IMG/VR virus record: IMGVR_UViG_3300028844_005363
Span: 1 to 64,000 of that record
Length of the DNA: 64,000 nt
Strand: one strand, 5' to 3'
Origin: a virus
In this document: in pieces, positions 56,953 to 64,000 of the stretch
Layout: each line of letters opens with the position of its first letter
Numbering within the stretch: the stretch's first letter is position 1
Program-made: the position numbers and the translations under genes
The notes under the pieces: generated by a model
Databases searched by the model: none
What the model was told of the DNA's origin: nothing
The model's input: the letters and a program-made list of their open reading frames with translations, nothing else

Positions 56953-57759
56953 ATGTCTATACATGCAGACTATTTCTTTAAAGATTCAGAGCAAATGGTA
57001 TTAGCTGTTGATGTAGTAATTCGCCGACAGAATCTCACTAGTTTTTGGTGTGATACTACCTTAAACTCTATAACAGGTTTAGAGTTTAAGATAGACGCTT
57101 CAGATGTTTACACTAAAGAGTTGCTTAAATCTACAGGCGCTTGGCTAGATGTACGTAAGAGTCCATGGGCAGTTTTAGATGGACCAATGCATTTGAAGAA
57201 TCTTGTAAGTAATGACCCAAAATCAAGTTACAAAACAATCTATTTACGTGATAGTGACCTTCACTATTTACATGCAAATGGTTTGGTAGAATCAGACACC
57301 ATAGCAGCACCTACTCTACCCCCAGAACCTTTACCGTCTACTACTACTACACCAGTAAAATTAACAGGAAATAAAATGACTACATCACTTAAGCAAACAG
57401 CAGCAGCAACACTTGAATCAAACAAAGCAGGCGGCATCCTTGCCCTTAAAGTTGCGGTAGGTAAAGCAGCAAATCGTACAGCAGTTCGTGCAATCAAAGG
57501 TAAGCTACCAATGATGGCTCGCGGTTATGCTGACACTCCATTAGGCGCACTAGTTGTAGCTAACTTGGCTCAGGTAGCAGTACACCAGTTTGCAAGTACC
57601 AATCTTAAAGCAGCTACGGTTGCTGATGCAATGGTACAGGCAGCAATGCTTGACGTAGTAAACATGATTGATATTGATACTCTTATGGATGGTATTCTCG
57701 ATAAAGTTAGCGATACTAAAATCGACGACTTAATCAAGGCTACTGAAGAGTCTAAGTAA
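56953..57759 (+). CDS. Two-domain early protein with internal start site
   Basis: 268 residues. Residues 1-115 form one domain (SIHADYFFKDSEQMVLAVDVVIRRQ...), then a Pro/Thr linker (APTLPPEPLPSTTTTP), then an Ala-rich helical domain from M142 (MTTSLKQTAAATLESNKAGGILALKVAVGKAANR...GYADTPLGALVVANLAQ). The second domain has its own AGGAAAT ribosome binding site before the in-frame ATG at 57376, so it may also be made alone. The C-terminal domain recurs in phages as a free protein. Function unknown. Confidence 0.72.
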   Translation: MSIHADYFFKDSEQMVLAVDVVIRRQNLTSFWCDTTLNSITGLEFKIDASDVYTKELLKSTGAWLDVRKSPWAVLDGPMHLKNLVSNDPKSSYKTIYLRDSDLHYLHANGLVESDTIAAPTLPPEPLPSTTTTPVKLTGNKMTTSLKQTAAATLESNKAGGILALKVAVGKAANRTAVRAIKGKLPMMARGYADTPLGALVVANLAQVAVHQFASTNLKAATVADAMVQAAMLDVVNMIDIDTLMDGILDKVSDTKIDDLIKATEESK

Positions 57760-57779
57760 TCAAAGTACTTTTACTAGGG

Positions 57780-57794
57780 GCGTACTCCGTACGC
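57780..57794 (+). promoter_or_regulatory. vRNAP-type hairpin promoter
   Basis: GCGTAC-TCC-GTACGC: 6-bp stem with T-N-C triloop (template loop GGA, as in the N4 P2 promoter), 39 nt before the ATG at 57834. Confidence 0.72.
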
Positions 57795-57833
57795 TCTTAT
57801 TCCCCTGTAATCTCAAATATAAGTAGATACATA

Positions 57834-58268
57834 ATGGATACATTAACTAAATTACAAGCAACCGCTAAGCGTATATTAGATTTTCCTGAAGACCTAAATT
57901 TGCACATGGCATCTTATGCATCAAAGCCTGTAAGTCAACTGGTAGATAACAAGCATGTTTGTGGTACTACATTTTGTGCTGTAGGGTTTTTAGCTCATTT
58001 AGATAGTTACCCTAAAGAGTACCGCACGGCTTGTACTGAGTTCAAATACGCTGCGTACTCTGAGGACTTAATCGGTGATCCACAAAATGCTTTTGATTTT
58101 TCAAACAACTGGCAATTTCTATTTTCTGAAAATTGGACAGACGACTTAGTTTTATTAAAGAAGCGAGCGGCATACGTACTTGAACATGATGACATACCTG
58201 ATACTGATGATTGGTATAAGTTCGATAACTTAAATGAGCAATCATTTCTTAATAAATGGAATACCTAA
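57834..58268 (+). CDS. CGTxxCA-family protein 1
   Basis: 144 residues. ATAKRILDFPEDLNLHMASY, CGTTFCAVGFLAHLDSYPKEYR and an acidic C terminus. The CGT-x2-CA-x-G-F/W-L-A block marks a widespread phage family of unknown function. Paralogous to the next gene, which it overlaps in the reading-frame end region. Confidence 0.72.
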   Translation: MDTLTKLQATAKRILDFPEDLNLHMASYASKPVSQLVDNKHVCGTTFCAVGFLAHLDSYPKEYRTACTEFKYAAYSEDLIGDPQNAFDFSNNWQFLFSENWTDDLVLLKKRAAYVLEHDDIPDTDDWYKFDNLNEQSFLNKWNT

Positions 58269-58270
58269 CA

Positions 58271-58744
58271 ATGGTTGCATTATCTAAATTTCAAGAAACA
58301 GCACAGCGCATACTTAATTTCCCAGAAACCTTCATACTTGATATGGGTACTTACTCATCTAGCCAAGACGATGACGTTACTAAAAGACGCGCTCATAATT
58401 GCGGTACGTCTTATTGTGCTGCCGGTTGGTTAGCTTATCAAGATGAATATCCTGAGCAATATCGTGAAGACGTTGCATGGTATCCACTAATTTTGTTTAG
58501 GCATGCTGAGTACTCTGCCGCCCTTATAGGTCATGAACAATTTGGCTTAGAGTGGACTTTCTTGTTTGGTGATTTCTGGTCAGATACATTTGAATCTCTT
58601 AAAAAGAGAGCGCATTACGTATTAAACCATAATGCTGTACCACCTAAAAACCAATGGTATCAGTACATGCGTACTCAAAATAAAGAAGTTTTTGAGTTTA
58701 ATTATATGAGTCAAATTAATCGCCTTTATTTAGGTAGTGAATAA
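58271..58744 (+). CDS. CGTxxCA-family protein 2
   Basis: 157 residues from the ATG at 58271 (MVALSKFQETAQRILNFPETF). CGTSYCAAGWLAYQDEYPEQYR, HAEYSAALIGHEQFGLEWTFLF and SLKKRAHYVLNH align with the previous protein throughout, so a tandem duplication. An in-frame ATG at 58256 overlaps the previous gene and is less likely. Confidence 0.72.
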   Translation: MVALSKFQETAQRILNFPETFILDMGTYSSSQDDDVTKRRAHNCGTSYCAAGWLAYQDEYPEQYREDVAWYPLILFRHAEYSAALIGHEQFGLEWTFLFGDFWSDTFESLKKRAHYVLNHNAVPPKNQWYQYMRTQNKEVFEFNYMSQINRLYLGSE

Positions 58745-58757
58745 TTAAGGTAATTTT

Positions 58758-59003
58758 ATGTCAGTAACTATACAAAAAGTACCAAACAAAGTTCGTGTAG
58801 ATGCAGTAGACGCAGGTGAGGTTGTTATCTTTAACGAGCAAGCTTGGATTATTACTGAGGGTCATGGCGTAGGTCGTCACGAAGATTTAGTTTATGCAGT
58901 TAATTTGGATAACTTAAACAGCGCTTTACTTGAACCATTTGATTTAGTTCAACTAGCTTACTTTATTAAAAAAGAGTTAGTAGTAGCACCAAAAGGTATT
59001 TAA
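58758..59003 (+). CDS. Hypothetical small protein
   Basis: 81 residues, ATG with AAGGTAAT upstream. Beta-rich (RVDAVDAGEVVIFNEQAWIITEGHGVGRHEDLVYAV), like a small barrel domain. Two nt separate its stop from the next start. Confidence 0.66.
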   Translation: MSVTIQKVPNKVRVDAVDAGEVVIFNEQAWIITEGHGVGRHEDLVYAVNLDNLNSALLEPFDLVQLAYFIKKELVVAPKGI

Positions 59004-59004
59004 T

Positions 59005-59172
59005 TTGTGTTGTCCGTTGGAAATAAACCAAGCTGATAAAGACTTGGCTATTGTAAAGTATGGCTGTAACCAAGACGAGCTGTTTGAAGCTGAGAAGCTT
59101 TATTACCGCTCGTCTTATTCATGGCTTACATGCGCAAAAATTATCACTAAAAAGAGAGTACAGAATGGCTAG
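59005..59172 (+). CDS. Small hypothetical protein, TTG start
   Basis: 55 residues. TTG at 59005 with AAAGGT 8-9 nt upstream; the stop (59170-59172) overlaps the next gene's ATG at 59165. Reads CCPLEINQADKDLAIVK, then YGCNQDELFEAEKLYYRSS and SWLTCAKIITKKRV, a protein-like composition with four Cys and coupled position, which supports a real gene. Not recognised. Confidence 0.5.
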   Translation: MCCPLEINQADKDLAIVKYGCNQDELFEAEKLYYRSSYSWLTCAKIITKKRVQNG

Positions 59173-59707
59173 CGCTAGTACTGAATGGCAAGTTCGTTTT
59201 GATAAGCTCACCCCTGAAAAGAAAGCCATAGTAGCTCAACAGAAGTTACGTAATATAGGCTGTCTGTATATCCATAATATTGATGATGTAATCAATAAGC
59301 AGACCTTCTTTTTTAATATCAAAACCAAGCAAAGAATAAATGGCACTCCTGAGTTAGTACACCTAGTAACTAAATACCGCTTGTTGTGGGACATTGAATT
59401 AGTTGCCGTAGGTCGTGACAACAACAAGGAGACTTACATAAAGCATACAGGGTACGCATTTAAGACCCATGTGCTTCAATCAGAAATAGCAGAAGCATTA
59501 GGCAAGATACACTACAAATATTTCTTCACGCAGATACCAGCAAACCATAGAGTTAATATGGCTTGGATTGGTGCACCTAAGAACAACGTAGCGGCTATCA
59601 ACGATGATGCGTACATACGTGACCTTTTGTATAACTTCGGAGCTTTACGCTCTACAGGGCAATTAGATGAATCAAGAGACTACAGTAACCCACCAAGTGA
59701 TATGTGA
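59165..59707 (+). CDS. Hypothetical protein
   Basis: 180 residues from the ATG at 59165 (MASASTEWQVRF) with AGAGAG upstream; a longer frame from 59060 runs through the small gene before it. Basic, mixed alpha/beta (QRINGTPELVHLVTKYRLLWDIELVAVGRDNNKETYIKH). Overlaps the DUF3268 gene by 41 nt. Function unknown. Confidence 0.68.
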   Translation: MASASTEWQVRFDKLTPEKKAIVAQQKLRNIGCLYIHNIDDVINKQTFFFNIKTKQRINGTPELVHLVTKYRLLWDIELVAVGRDNNKETYIKHTGYAFKTHVLQSEIAEALGKIHYKYFFTQIPANHRVNMAWIGAPKNNVAAINDDAYIRDLLYNFGALRSTGQLDESRDYSNPPSDM

Positions 59708-60080
59708 TTACTGTGGTGAATTAGCTGAGGTAACTTCAGGTAAAGTTATTTACCCTAAGTTACCAAAACTATCTCACTTGGTTATCTACGCCTGTTTCCC
59801 TTGTGATGCTTATGTAGGTACTCACAAAAATAGTGGTACTCCACTAGGTAGACTGGCTGATAAGAAGCTCAGAACACTTAAAATGAAAACGCATGCTGCG
59901 TTTGATCCGCTGTGGAAAAGCGGCTATATGCACCGTACAGAAGCCTACAATTGGCTTGCTAAACGGATGGGTATTAAAAAGCACTGTTGCCACATAGGTA
60001 TGTTTAATGAGAGCCAATGCACTCAAGCAATATCTATGTCTAAGGCGATGGTCAAACAAATTAATTTGGATACAAAATGA
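59667..60080 (+). CDS. DUF3268 zinc-finger protein
   Basis: 137 residues. CDYCGELAEV, YACFPCDAYVGTH, GTPLGRLADKKLRTLKMKTHAAFDPLW, AYNWLAKRMGI and HIGMF...C follow the DUF3268 pattern, a treble-clef-like zinc-binding family frequent in phages. Possibly nucleic-acid binding; no proven function. Start inside the previous gene, stop overlapping the next (ATGA). Confidence 0.85.
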   Translation: MNQETTVTHQVICDYCGELAEVTSGKVIYPKLPKLSHLVIYACFPCDAYVGTHKNSGTPLGRLADKKLRTLKMKTHAAFDPLWKSGYMHRTEAYNWLAKRMGIKKHCCHIGMFNESQCTQAISMSKAMVKQINLDTK

Positions 60081-60880
60081 AAAACACTCCAATTTCTAAA
60101 GTAGAACAAAGCCAAGATTTAACCTCTAAGTCGCTTAAAATAAGCAAACAGGTAATTCTTGAGCAGTACCATAAAGACACTATGGCTACTTACACTTCTC
60201 AGAATGAGGCAATGGCAAAGCTCAGTGCTTGCTTAGAAGCTCATAACTACGAAGACTTGCAGCAATTTAGTAATACACTTGATAAGTACATTACTGACCG
60301 TGCAAAGTTACTGGTATGTGATACGTCTGAAATGACTCGTCTGCGTAATTTACTAAATAAATTACTTGATTGTTCTCTGTTAAAAAATACAGACATGTTC
60401 GAGTTTCCTACACCAAGAACAGGTTTACCAACCAACCTTGTGCGTACGATAAACGATTCTAGCTATACAAATTTGATTAAAGAGTTTGTGTTAGTGGAAG
60501 GTACGGGTGCTTGTTACGTATACACGTACACTTATGAAGAACGTATTATTGTAGCTGCTGAACTGGAAGAGCGACAACTTGGTAACGATTATGTAGAAGA
60601 TTGTTTTAGTTCTTTTGAGTTGGAAGTAGCAATCCCTTCTTCATATGGTGCGGTAATTGCTAGCATTATTGAGTACTCAAAAATCTGTAAAGAACTTATT
60701 TACAAGCGCGAAACCATCACAACTAAAGTATCTAATATTGATACTCACCTTGAGAAACTTGAAGCGCAACTACTCGTTAAAGAACTTCAAGATGCTGGTA
60801 ACACAGAAGCTCTTGACACTATTCAAAGCATCATCCAATCAGCCACTGGCAACAATGAATTACTATTAGGAACTAAGTAA
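60077..60880 (+). CDS. Hypothetical helical protein upstream of MoxR/VWA pair
   Basis: 267 residues. N- and C-terminal coiled-coil stretches (QNEAMAKLSACLEAHNYEDLQQFSNTLDKYI; THLEKLEAQLLVKELQDAGN) around an alpha/beta middle with FVLVEGTGACYVYTYTYEERI. TAATG overlap with the ATPase gene, so it may be a partner or substrate of the chaperone pair. Not recognised. Confidence 0.7.
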   Translation: MKNTPISKVEQSQDLTSKSLKISKQVILEQYHKDTMATYTSQNEAMAKLSACLEAHNYEDLQQFSNTLDKYITDRAKLLVCDTSEMTRLRNLLNKLLDCSLLKNTDMFEFPTPRTGLPTNLVRTINDSSYTNLIKEFVLVEGTGACYVYTYTYEERIIVAAELEERQLGNDYVEDCFSSFELEVAIPSSYGAVIASIIEYSKICKELIYKRETITTKVSNIDTHLEKLEAQLLVKELQDAGNTEALDTIQSIIQSATGNNELLLGTK

Positions 60881-61914
60881 TGGATTTAACATTTACACAA
60901 TTAACCAAAGTAGTCGGCGCAGTTATTGAAGGTCGTCGTGTACCAATGATCACCTCTAAACCAGGTGTAGGTAAGAGCGCAGTATTTCAATATCTTGCAA
61001 AGCTTTACAATTTATTCCCTATCGACATTCGTTTAACCACTTACGACACAGTTTCGTTAAATGGTTTTCCTTCTGTTGATGAATTAGCTAATCGTTCTAC
61101 ATTCGTGCCTATGGGTATCATTCCTATTGCTGGTCGTGATGCAATCCCTAAAGGTTACGATGGTTGGTTAGTCAACTTTGATGAATTACCTGACTGTACT
61201 CCTACCATGCAATCAGCAGCGTATAAGATAATCTTAGACCGCTTTGTTGGTGATCATAAAATACATGACAATGTGTTAATGATGGCTTGTGGTAATGGCG
61301 TAAACCATGGTGGTGCAGCACATCGTGTTACTGCTCCAATGAAGTCTCGTTTAGTACATTTCGGTATGGCAAGTCATGTTGTTGGTTGGATCAATTGGGC
61401 AATCCCTGCTGGTATTGATTACCGCATAGTTTCATTCTTACGTGAGCGCCCAGAGCTATTAAATAACTTTGACCCAGCGACAGTGAGTGGTGTTATTACA
61501 TTTGCTTGTGAGCGTACATACGAAATCCTGAGTGATGTTGCTGGTCCAATTGATGTATGGGATTCAGAAGTATTCCCTATCCTTGCCGGTGCTATTGGTG
61601 ACGCTGCAGCTACAGAGCTTTACAATTATGTGAATGTCTTTGCTCATTTACCGTCTATTGATGATGTTATTAAAAGTCCAACAAGTGCTGATATACCTAA
61701 TGAACCATCATCTAAATATGCAATGGTTGGTAAGCTAGTTGGCTTCATGGATAAAAATAACTTTAGCCAGTTCATGACTTACATAAATCGTTACCCTTCA
61801 GAGTACGCAATGAACTTTGCACGTAATGCTTTGCGTAAAGACCGTACTCTTAAGAATCATCCACAAATACAAAAGCTAGTATCACAATCTGCTATTAATT
61901 TTGACGTTATCTAG
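60880..61914 (+). CDS. MoxR-type AAA+ ATPase (N4 gp24-like)
   Basis: 344 residues. Walker A SKPGVGKSA (26-34), Walker B WLVNFDELPDC (96-106) and a sensor-type VLMMACGNGVNHGGAAHR (N and R). The MoxR family works with VWA-domain partners to assemble or remodel metal- or protein complexes, and such a partner is the next gene, 11 nt away. Counterparts are gp24/gp25 in N4, where their target is not established. Confidence 0.88.
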   Translation: MDLTFTQLTKVVGAVIEGRRVPMITSKPGVGKSAVFQYLAKLYNLFPIDIRLTTYDTVSLNGFPSVDELANRSTFVPMGIIPIAGRDAIPKGYDGWLVNFDELPDCTPTMQSAAYKIILDRFVGDHKIHDNVLMMACGNGVNHGGAAHRVTAPMKSRLVHFGMASHVVGWINWAIPAGIDYRIVSFLRERPELLNNFDPATVSGVITFACERTYEILSDVAGPIDVWDSEVFPILAGAIGDAAATELYNYVNVFAHLPSIDDVIKSPTSADIPNEPSSKYAMVGKLVGFMDKNNFSQFMTYINRYPSEYAMNFARNALRKDRTLKNHPQIQKLVSQSAINFDVI

Positions 61915-61925
61915 GTAGGTAATAT

Positions 61926-63029
61926 ATGAGTGATTTCGATAGAATGTTTGGTTCAGCTAAGTTAAATCTTGGTATGGATAAAAGAACAATGTTTTATTCA
62001 GCACTGCTACTTGGCATGAATCATATCTTTGATGTTCCTCATGTTTCCCGTGCTGCTACAGATGGTCCTAATCTTTATTTAAACAAAGAGTGGTTCGCAG
62101 GTATAACCCTACCAGAAGCCATTGGTGTAATAGCTCATGAAGTGAACCATGTACTTCAAGAACATTGCACCCGTGGTCTTGATTTGAATGATAAAATATT
62201 CAACTATGCTTGTGATTATCTAATTAATAATGAGTTAGACGATGCAGGTATTGAATTACCTGACCCTAAACTTATGGATCATAAGTATGATGGCTGGGAG
62301 TTACTAGCTATCTATGATGATCTCTTAAAAGACGAAGCTGATTTCCCTGAGATTACTTTGGACATATTGCCACCGGCATCAGGTACAGAGACTCAGATAA
62401 AGACTCAGATAGACATGATTATCTCACAAGCAGTTACCATTACAAAAATGGGTGGCGGCACAGTACCAGCAGTTGCAGAACGTTACATCGAAGAGCTAGC
62501 ACATCCTAAGATACAATGGGATCAAGCGCTAGCTGAGTTTGCTCAAGAGCTTGCTGCTAAAGATTACACTTGGGAAAGATTTAATCGCTCTTACTTTCCT
62601 AAATTTATATTACCTGGTATGGGTGGTAATAATATGGATGAGATTGCGTTTGCTTTGGACTCTAGTGGTTCAGTAAGTAACACAGAATTTAATTCATTCA
62701 GAGCAGCCATACAAAACTGTCGTGAAATAATGGAACCAACTAAGACAACTATAGTTGATTTCACCACGCAGATTAATAATGTATACGAATTGGATCAATT
62801 CGAAGAAATGCGTGATTTAACCTTTGATGGTTGGGGTGGTACTGACTTACACCCTGTAATCGAATTTTTTAAAGATAGAAATCCCACGGTATTAGTAGTG
62901 TTTAGTGATTTAGATTGCTGCCCTATAGAAATACCACCTGATTATCCTATAGTATGGGTCTGCATCAATGCACCGTATCAAACAGTTAATTTCGGTAAAC
63001 TAATACATTACTCTACACATGATTTGTAG
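61926..63029 (+). CDS. VWA-domain protein with HExxH motif (N4 gp25-like)
   Basis: 367 residues, DUF2201-like layout. The N-terminal domain has AHEVNHVLQEH (H71, E72, H75, H80), a zinc-metallopeptidase-type HExxH-x4-H. The C-terminal VWA domain has a MIDAS FALDSSGSVSN (D245, S247, S249) with a later GWGGTDL (T). Paired with the MoxR ATPase. Whether the HExxH site is active is unknown; many DUF2201 proteins keep it. Confidence 0.88.
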   Translation: MSDFDRMFGSAKLNLGMDKRTMFYSALLLGMNHIFDVPHVSRAATDGPNLYLNKEWFAGITLPEAIGVIAHEVNHVLQEHCTRGLDLNDKIFNYACDYLINNELDDAGIELPDPKLMDHKYDGWELLAIYDDLLKDEADFPEITLDILPPASGTETQIKTQIDMIISQAVTITKMGGGTVPAVAERYIEELAHPKIQWDQALAEFAQELAAKDYTWERFNRSYFPKFILPGMGGNNMDEIAFALDSSGSVSNTEFNSFRAAIQNCREIMEPTKTTIVDFTTQINNVYELDQFEEMRDLTFDGWGGTDLHPVIEFFKDRNPTVLVVFSDLDCCPIEIPPDYPIVWVCINAPYQTVNFGKLIHYSTHDL

Positions 63030-63061
63030 GGTAATCCCCTAACAAAGTACATGAGTAGTAA

Positions 63062-63283
63062 ATGAATATTGTAGACTTTAATAAAATATATGACGCAGAG
63101 TTTCTATGTGAAGCTCTGTTTAGTAATGCTTCAGACAAAACAGTAACAGGTATTGTATTAGCCGCGCCGGTCAAAGGCGTTAATGGTCGCTATACAGTGC
63201 ACATTGATTCTGTATCTCTAAGAATACCTTTAAACCGTATTCTAAAATTAACCAAATCATCTCGTAAATGGGATGACCTTTAA
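63062..63283 (+). CDS. Hypothetical small protein
   Basis: 73 residues, ATG at 63062. Beta-type C-terminal half (TGIVLAAPVKGVNGRYTVHIDSVSLRIPLNRILKL). Ribosome binding site is poor (TGAGTAGTAA). Not recognised. Confidence 0.62.
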   Translation: MNIVDFNKIYDAEFLCEALFSNASDKTVTGIVLAAPVKGVNGRYTVHIDSVSLRIPLNRILKLTKSSRKWDDL

Positions 63284-63295
63284 ATAGGAATTACT

Positions 63296-63709
63296 ATGAA
63301 AATTGGTCAAAAAGTAAAATTTAAAATAAGCACTAAAGTAGTACTTACAAAAATGGGTAGTGGGCTTAGTGAAGATGTCTTAGATGCTGACTATTTTGTA
63401 GTAGCATTTACACCAAACAATTTACTTGTTCTTTCAAAAGAACCATGTGATCAAGCAATTGATGTAAACACAGTACGTCTTGTACCTGACGGAGTTGTAG
63501 TTTCAGACTGCGCTGTTGAAATTGTAGAAACCAAGCGTGAAGAGTTCTACCGCATTTTAGGTGTTCAAGTAAACGACTATGATAAGCCTACATTTCTGGC
63601 TGCTGAAAAAACCATAGAGCTAGTTAATGACGTTATGTGTCGTGACCCTGGTCTTGGTATGCGCGTACTTCAGTTAGGTCGTGAGCTTGCTGCGGAGAGT
63701 GCCGAATAA
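63296..63709 (+). CDS. Hypothetical protein
   Basis: 137 residues, ATG with AGGAATTA upstream. Basic beta-type N terminus (KIGQKVKFKISTKVVLTKMG), helical C terminus (PTFLAAEKTIELVNDVMCRD). TAATG overlap with the ThyX-like gene. Not recognised. Confidence 0.66.
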   Translation: MKIGQKVKFKISTKVVLTKMGSGLSEDVLDADYFVVAFTPNNLLVLSKEPCDQAIDVNTVRLVPDGVVVSDCAVEIVETKREEFYRILGVQVNDYDKPTFLAAEKTIELVNDVMCRDPGLGMRVLQLGRELAAESAE

Positions 63710-64000
63710 TGACTATTCGTGTAGAGATGATTCAAGCTAGTAAATGTGCTGTAACTGGTAAAGAAATCTTCACTTTAGCTCTTGAGTACCCTCGTCAAAT
63801 ACATGCACAACTACTGACACATGGTGTCTTTAGTAAAAATGGTAGTAGTTCACGCGCAGTACCAATTGGTGCAGCTATTGATCAAGTTCGTGATAACCCA
63901 TCTAAAGTAATTTGGACAGGTAAGCAATCAGGTATGCAAGGTCTTGACCTTCAAGGTGATTCTAAGTTACTTGATATGGCTGACTTGGTTCATGCATTGG
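63709..64000 (+). CDS. ThyX-like protein, 3' end outside window
   Basis: 97 codons visible from the ATG at 63709. FTLALEYPRQIHAQLLTHGVFSKNGSSSRAVPI, then AIDQVRDNP, VIWTGKQSGMQG, follows the N terminus of phage flavin-dependent thymidylate synthase-like proteins (typical LEYPRFIHAELMTHRVFSRNASSSRAIPV). It would make dTMP from dUMP, in line with the dUTPase and dNMP kinase in the same genome. Cut by the window end. One departure: HG where HR is usual at the LLTH(R) site. Confidence 0.82.
   Translation, partial: MTIRVEMIQASKCAVTGKEIFTLALEYPRQIHAQLLTHGVFSKNGSSSRAVPIGAAIDQVRDNPSKVIWTGKQSGMQGLDLQGDSKLLDMADLVHAL

Noticed and set aside
1-64000. CRISPR arrays, insertion sequences, integrase or attachment sites
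   Set aside because: No regularly spaced repeats, transposase or integrase motifs were seen; the layout is that of a strictly lytic phage.

Overview
The window is 64 kb of a lytic N4-like podovirus (family Schitoviridae). The decisive evidence is an 11 kb gene (8194-19263, minus strand) for a 3689-residue single-subunit RNA polymerase that carries all four T7-type motifs in the order and spacing of the N4 virion RNA polymerase. Other N4 hallmarks are a split T7-like RNA polymerase II (50880-53508), an N4-type SSB, the vRNAP-to-portal structural block in N4 gp50-gp59 order, an N4 gp67/68/69-like connector-terminase block, and a MoxR ATPase plus VWA protein pair (N4 gp24/25 type). Base composition is AT-rich. 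The accessory genes look like those of phages of marine gammaproteobacteria, but the host cannot be named from the sequence. The DNA polymerase (N4 gp39) is not in the window.

Layout. 1-8189 (+): replication and recombination module (AAA ATPase, PD-(D/E)XK nuclease, primase-ATPase, RecA/Sak4-like ATPase, SSB, RuvC-like resolvase), preceded by a non-coding stretch that holds a circularly permuted tRNA gene. 8194-30725 (-): virion genes (vRNAP, five internal or structural proteins, capsid, scaffold-like protein, gp58-like protein, portal). 30761-33703 (+): an island with a promoter-type hairpin, a Zn-ribbon/MazG-like protein, a dNMP kinase, an M15 endolysin and an alpha/beta hydrolase. 33711-44537 (-): a CheY-like receiver with a membrane partner, beta-helix and SGNH-hydrolase appendage proteins, connector, terminase, then accessory genes including a Tad2-like (DUF2829) protein. 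44538-45013: non-coding divergence point between leftward late and rightward early genes, where the linear genome ends of N4-like phages would fall. 45014-64000 (+): early and middle region with many small genes, RNAPII subunits, dUTPase, MoxR/VWA pair and the start of a ThyX-like gene.

How it works together (inference from N4 biology): vRNAP enters with the DNA and transcribes early genes from hairpin promoters. At least six short hairpins with T-N-C loops (G-N-A on the template strand) lie 30-55 nt before early start codons. Early genes supply RNAPII, which transcribes middle genes. SSB then serves replication and, in N4, activates host sigma70 polymerase on late genes.

The most unusual element is at 481-930. 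The 3' half of a tRNA (anticodon loop, T arm, acceptor) precedes its 5' half (acceptor, D arm, half anticodon stem). The halves are joined by three nucleotides and flanked by sequence with the splice-site features of a group I intron (P1 with a U-G pair at the 5' site, terminal G at the 3' site). This reads as a natural permuted intron-exon gene that would release a circular RNA maturing into a tRNA. Other notable items are the phage-borne receiver domain, the Tad2-like protein, a metalloprotease-like HExxH motif inside vRNAP, and paired esterase appendages.
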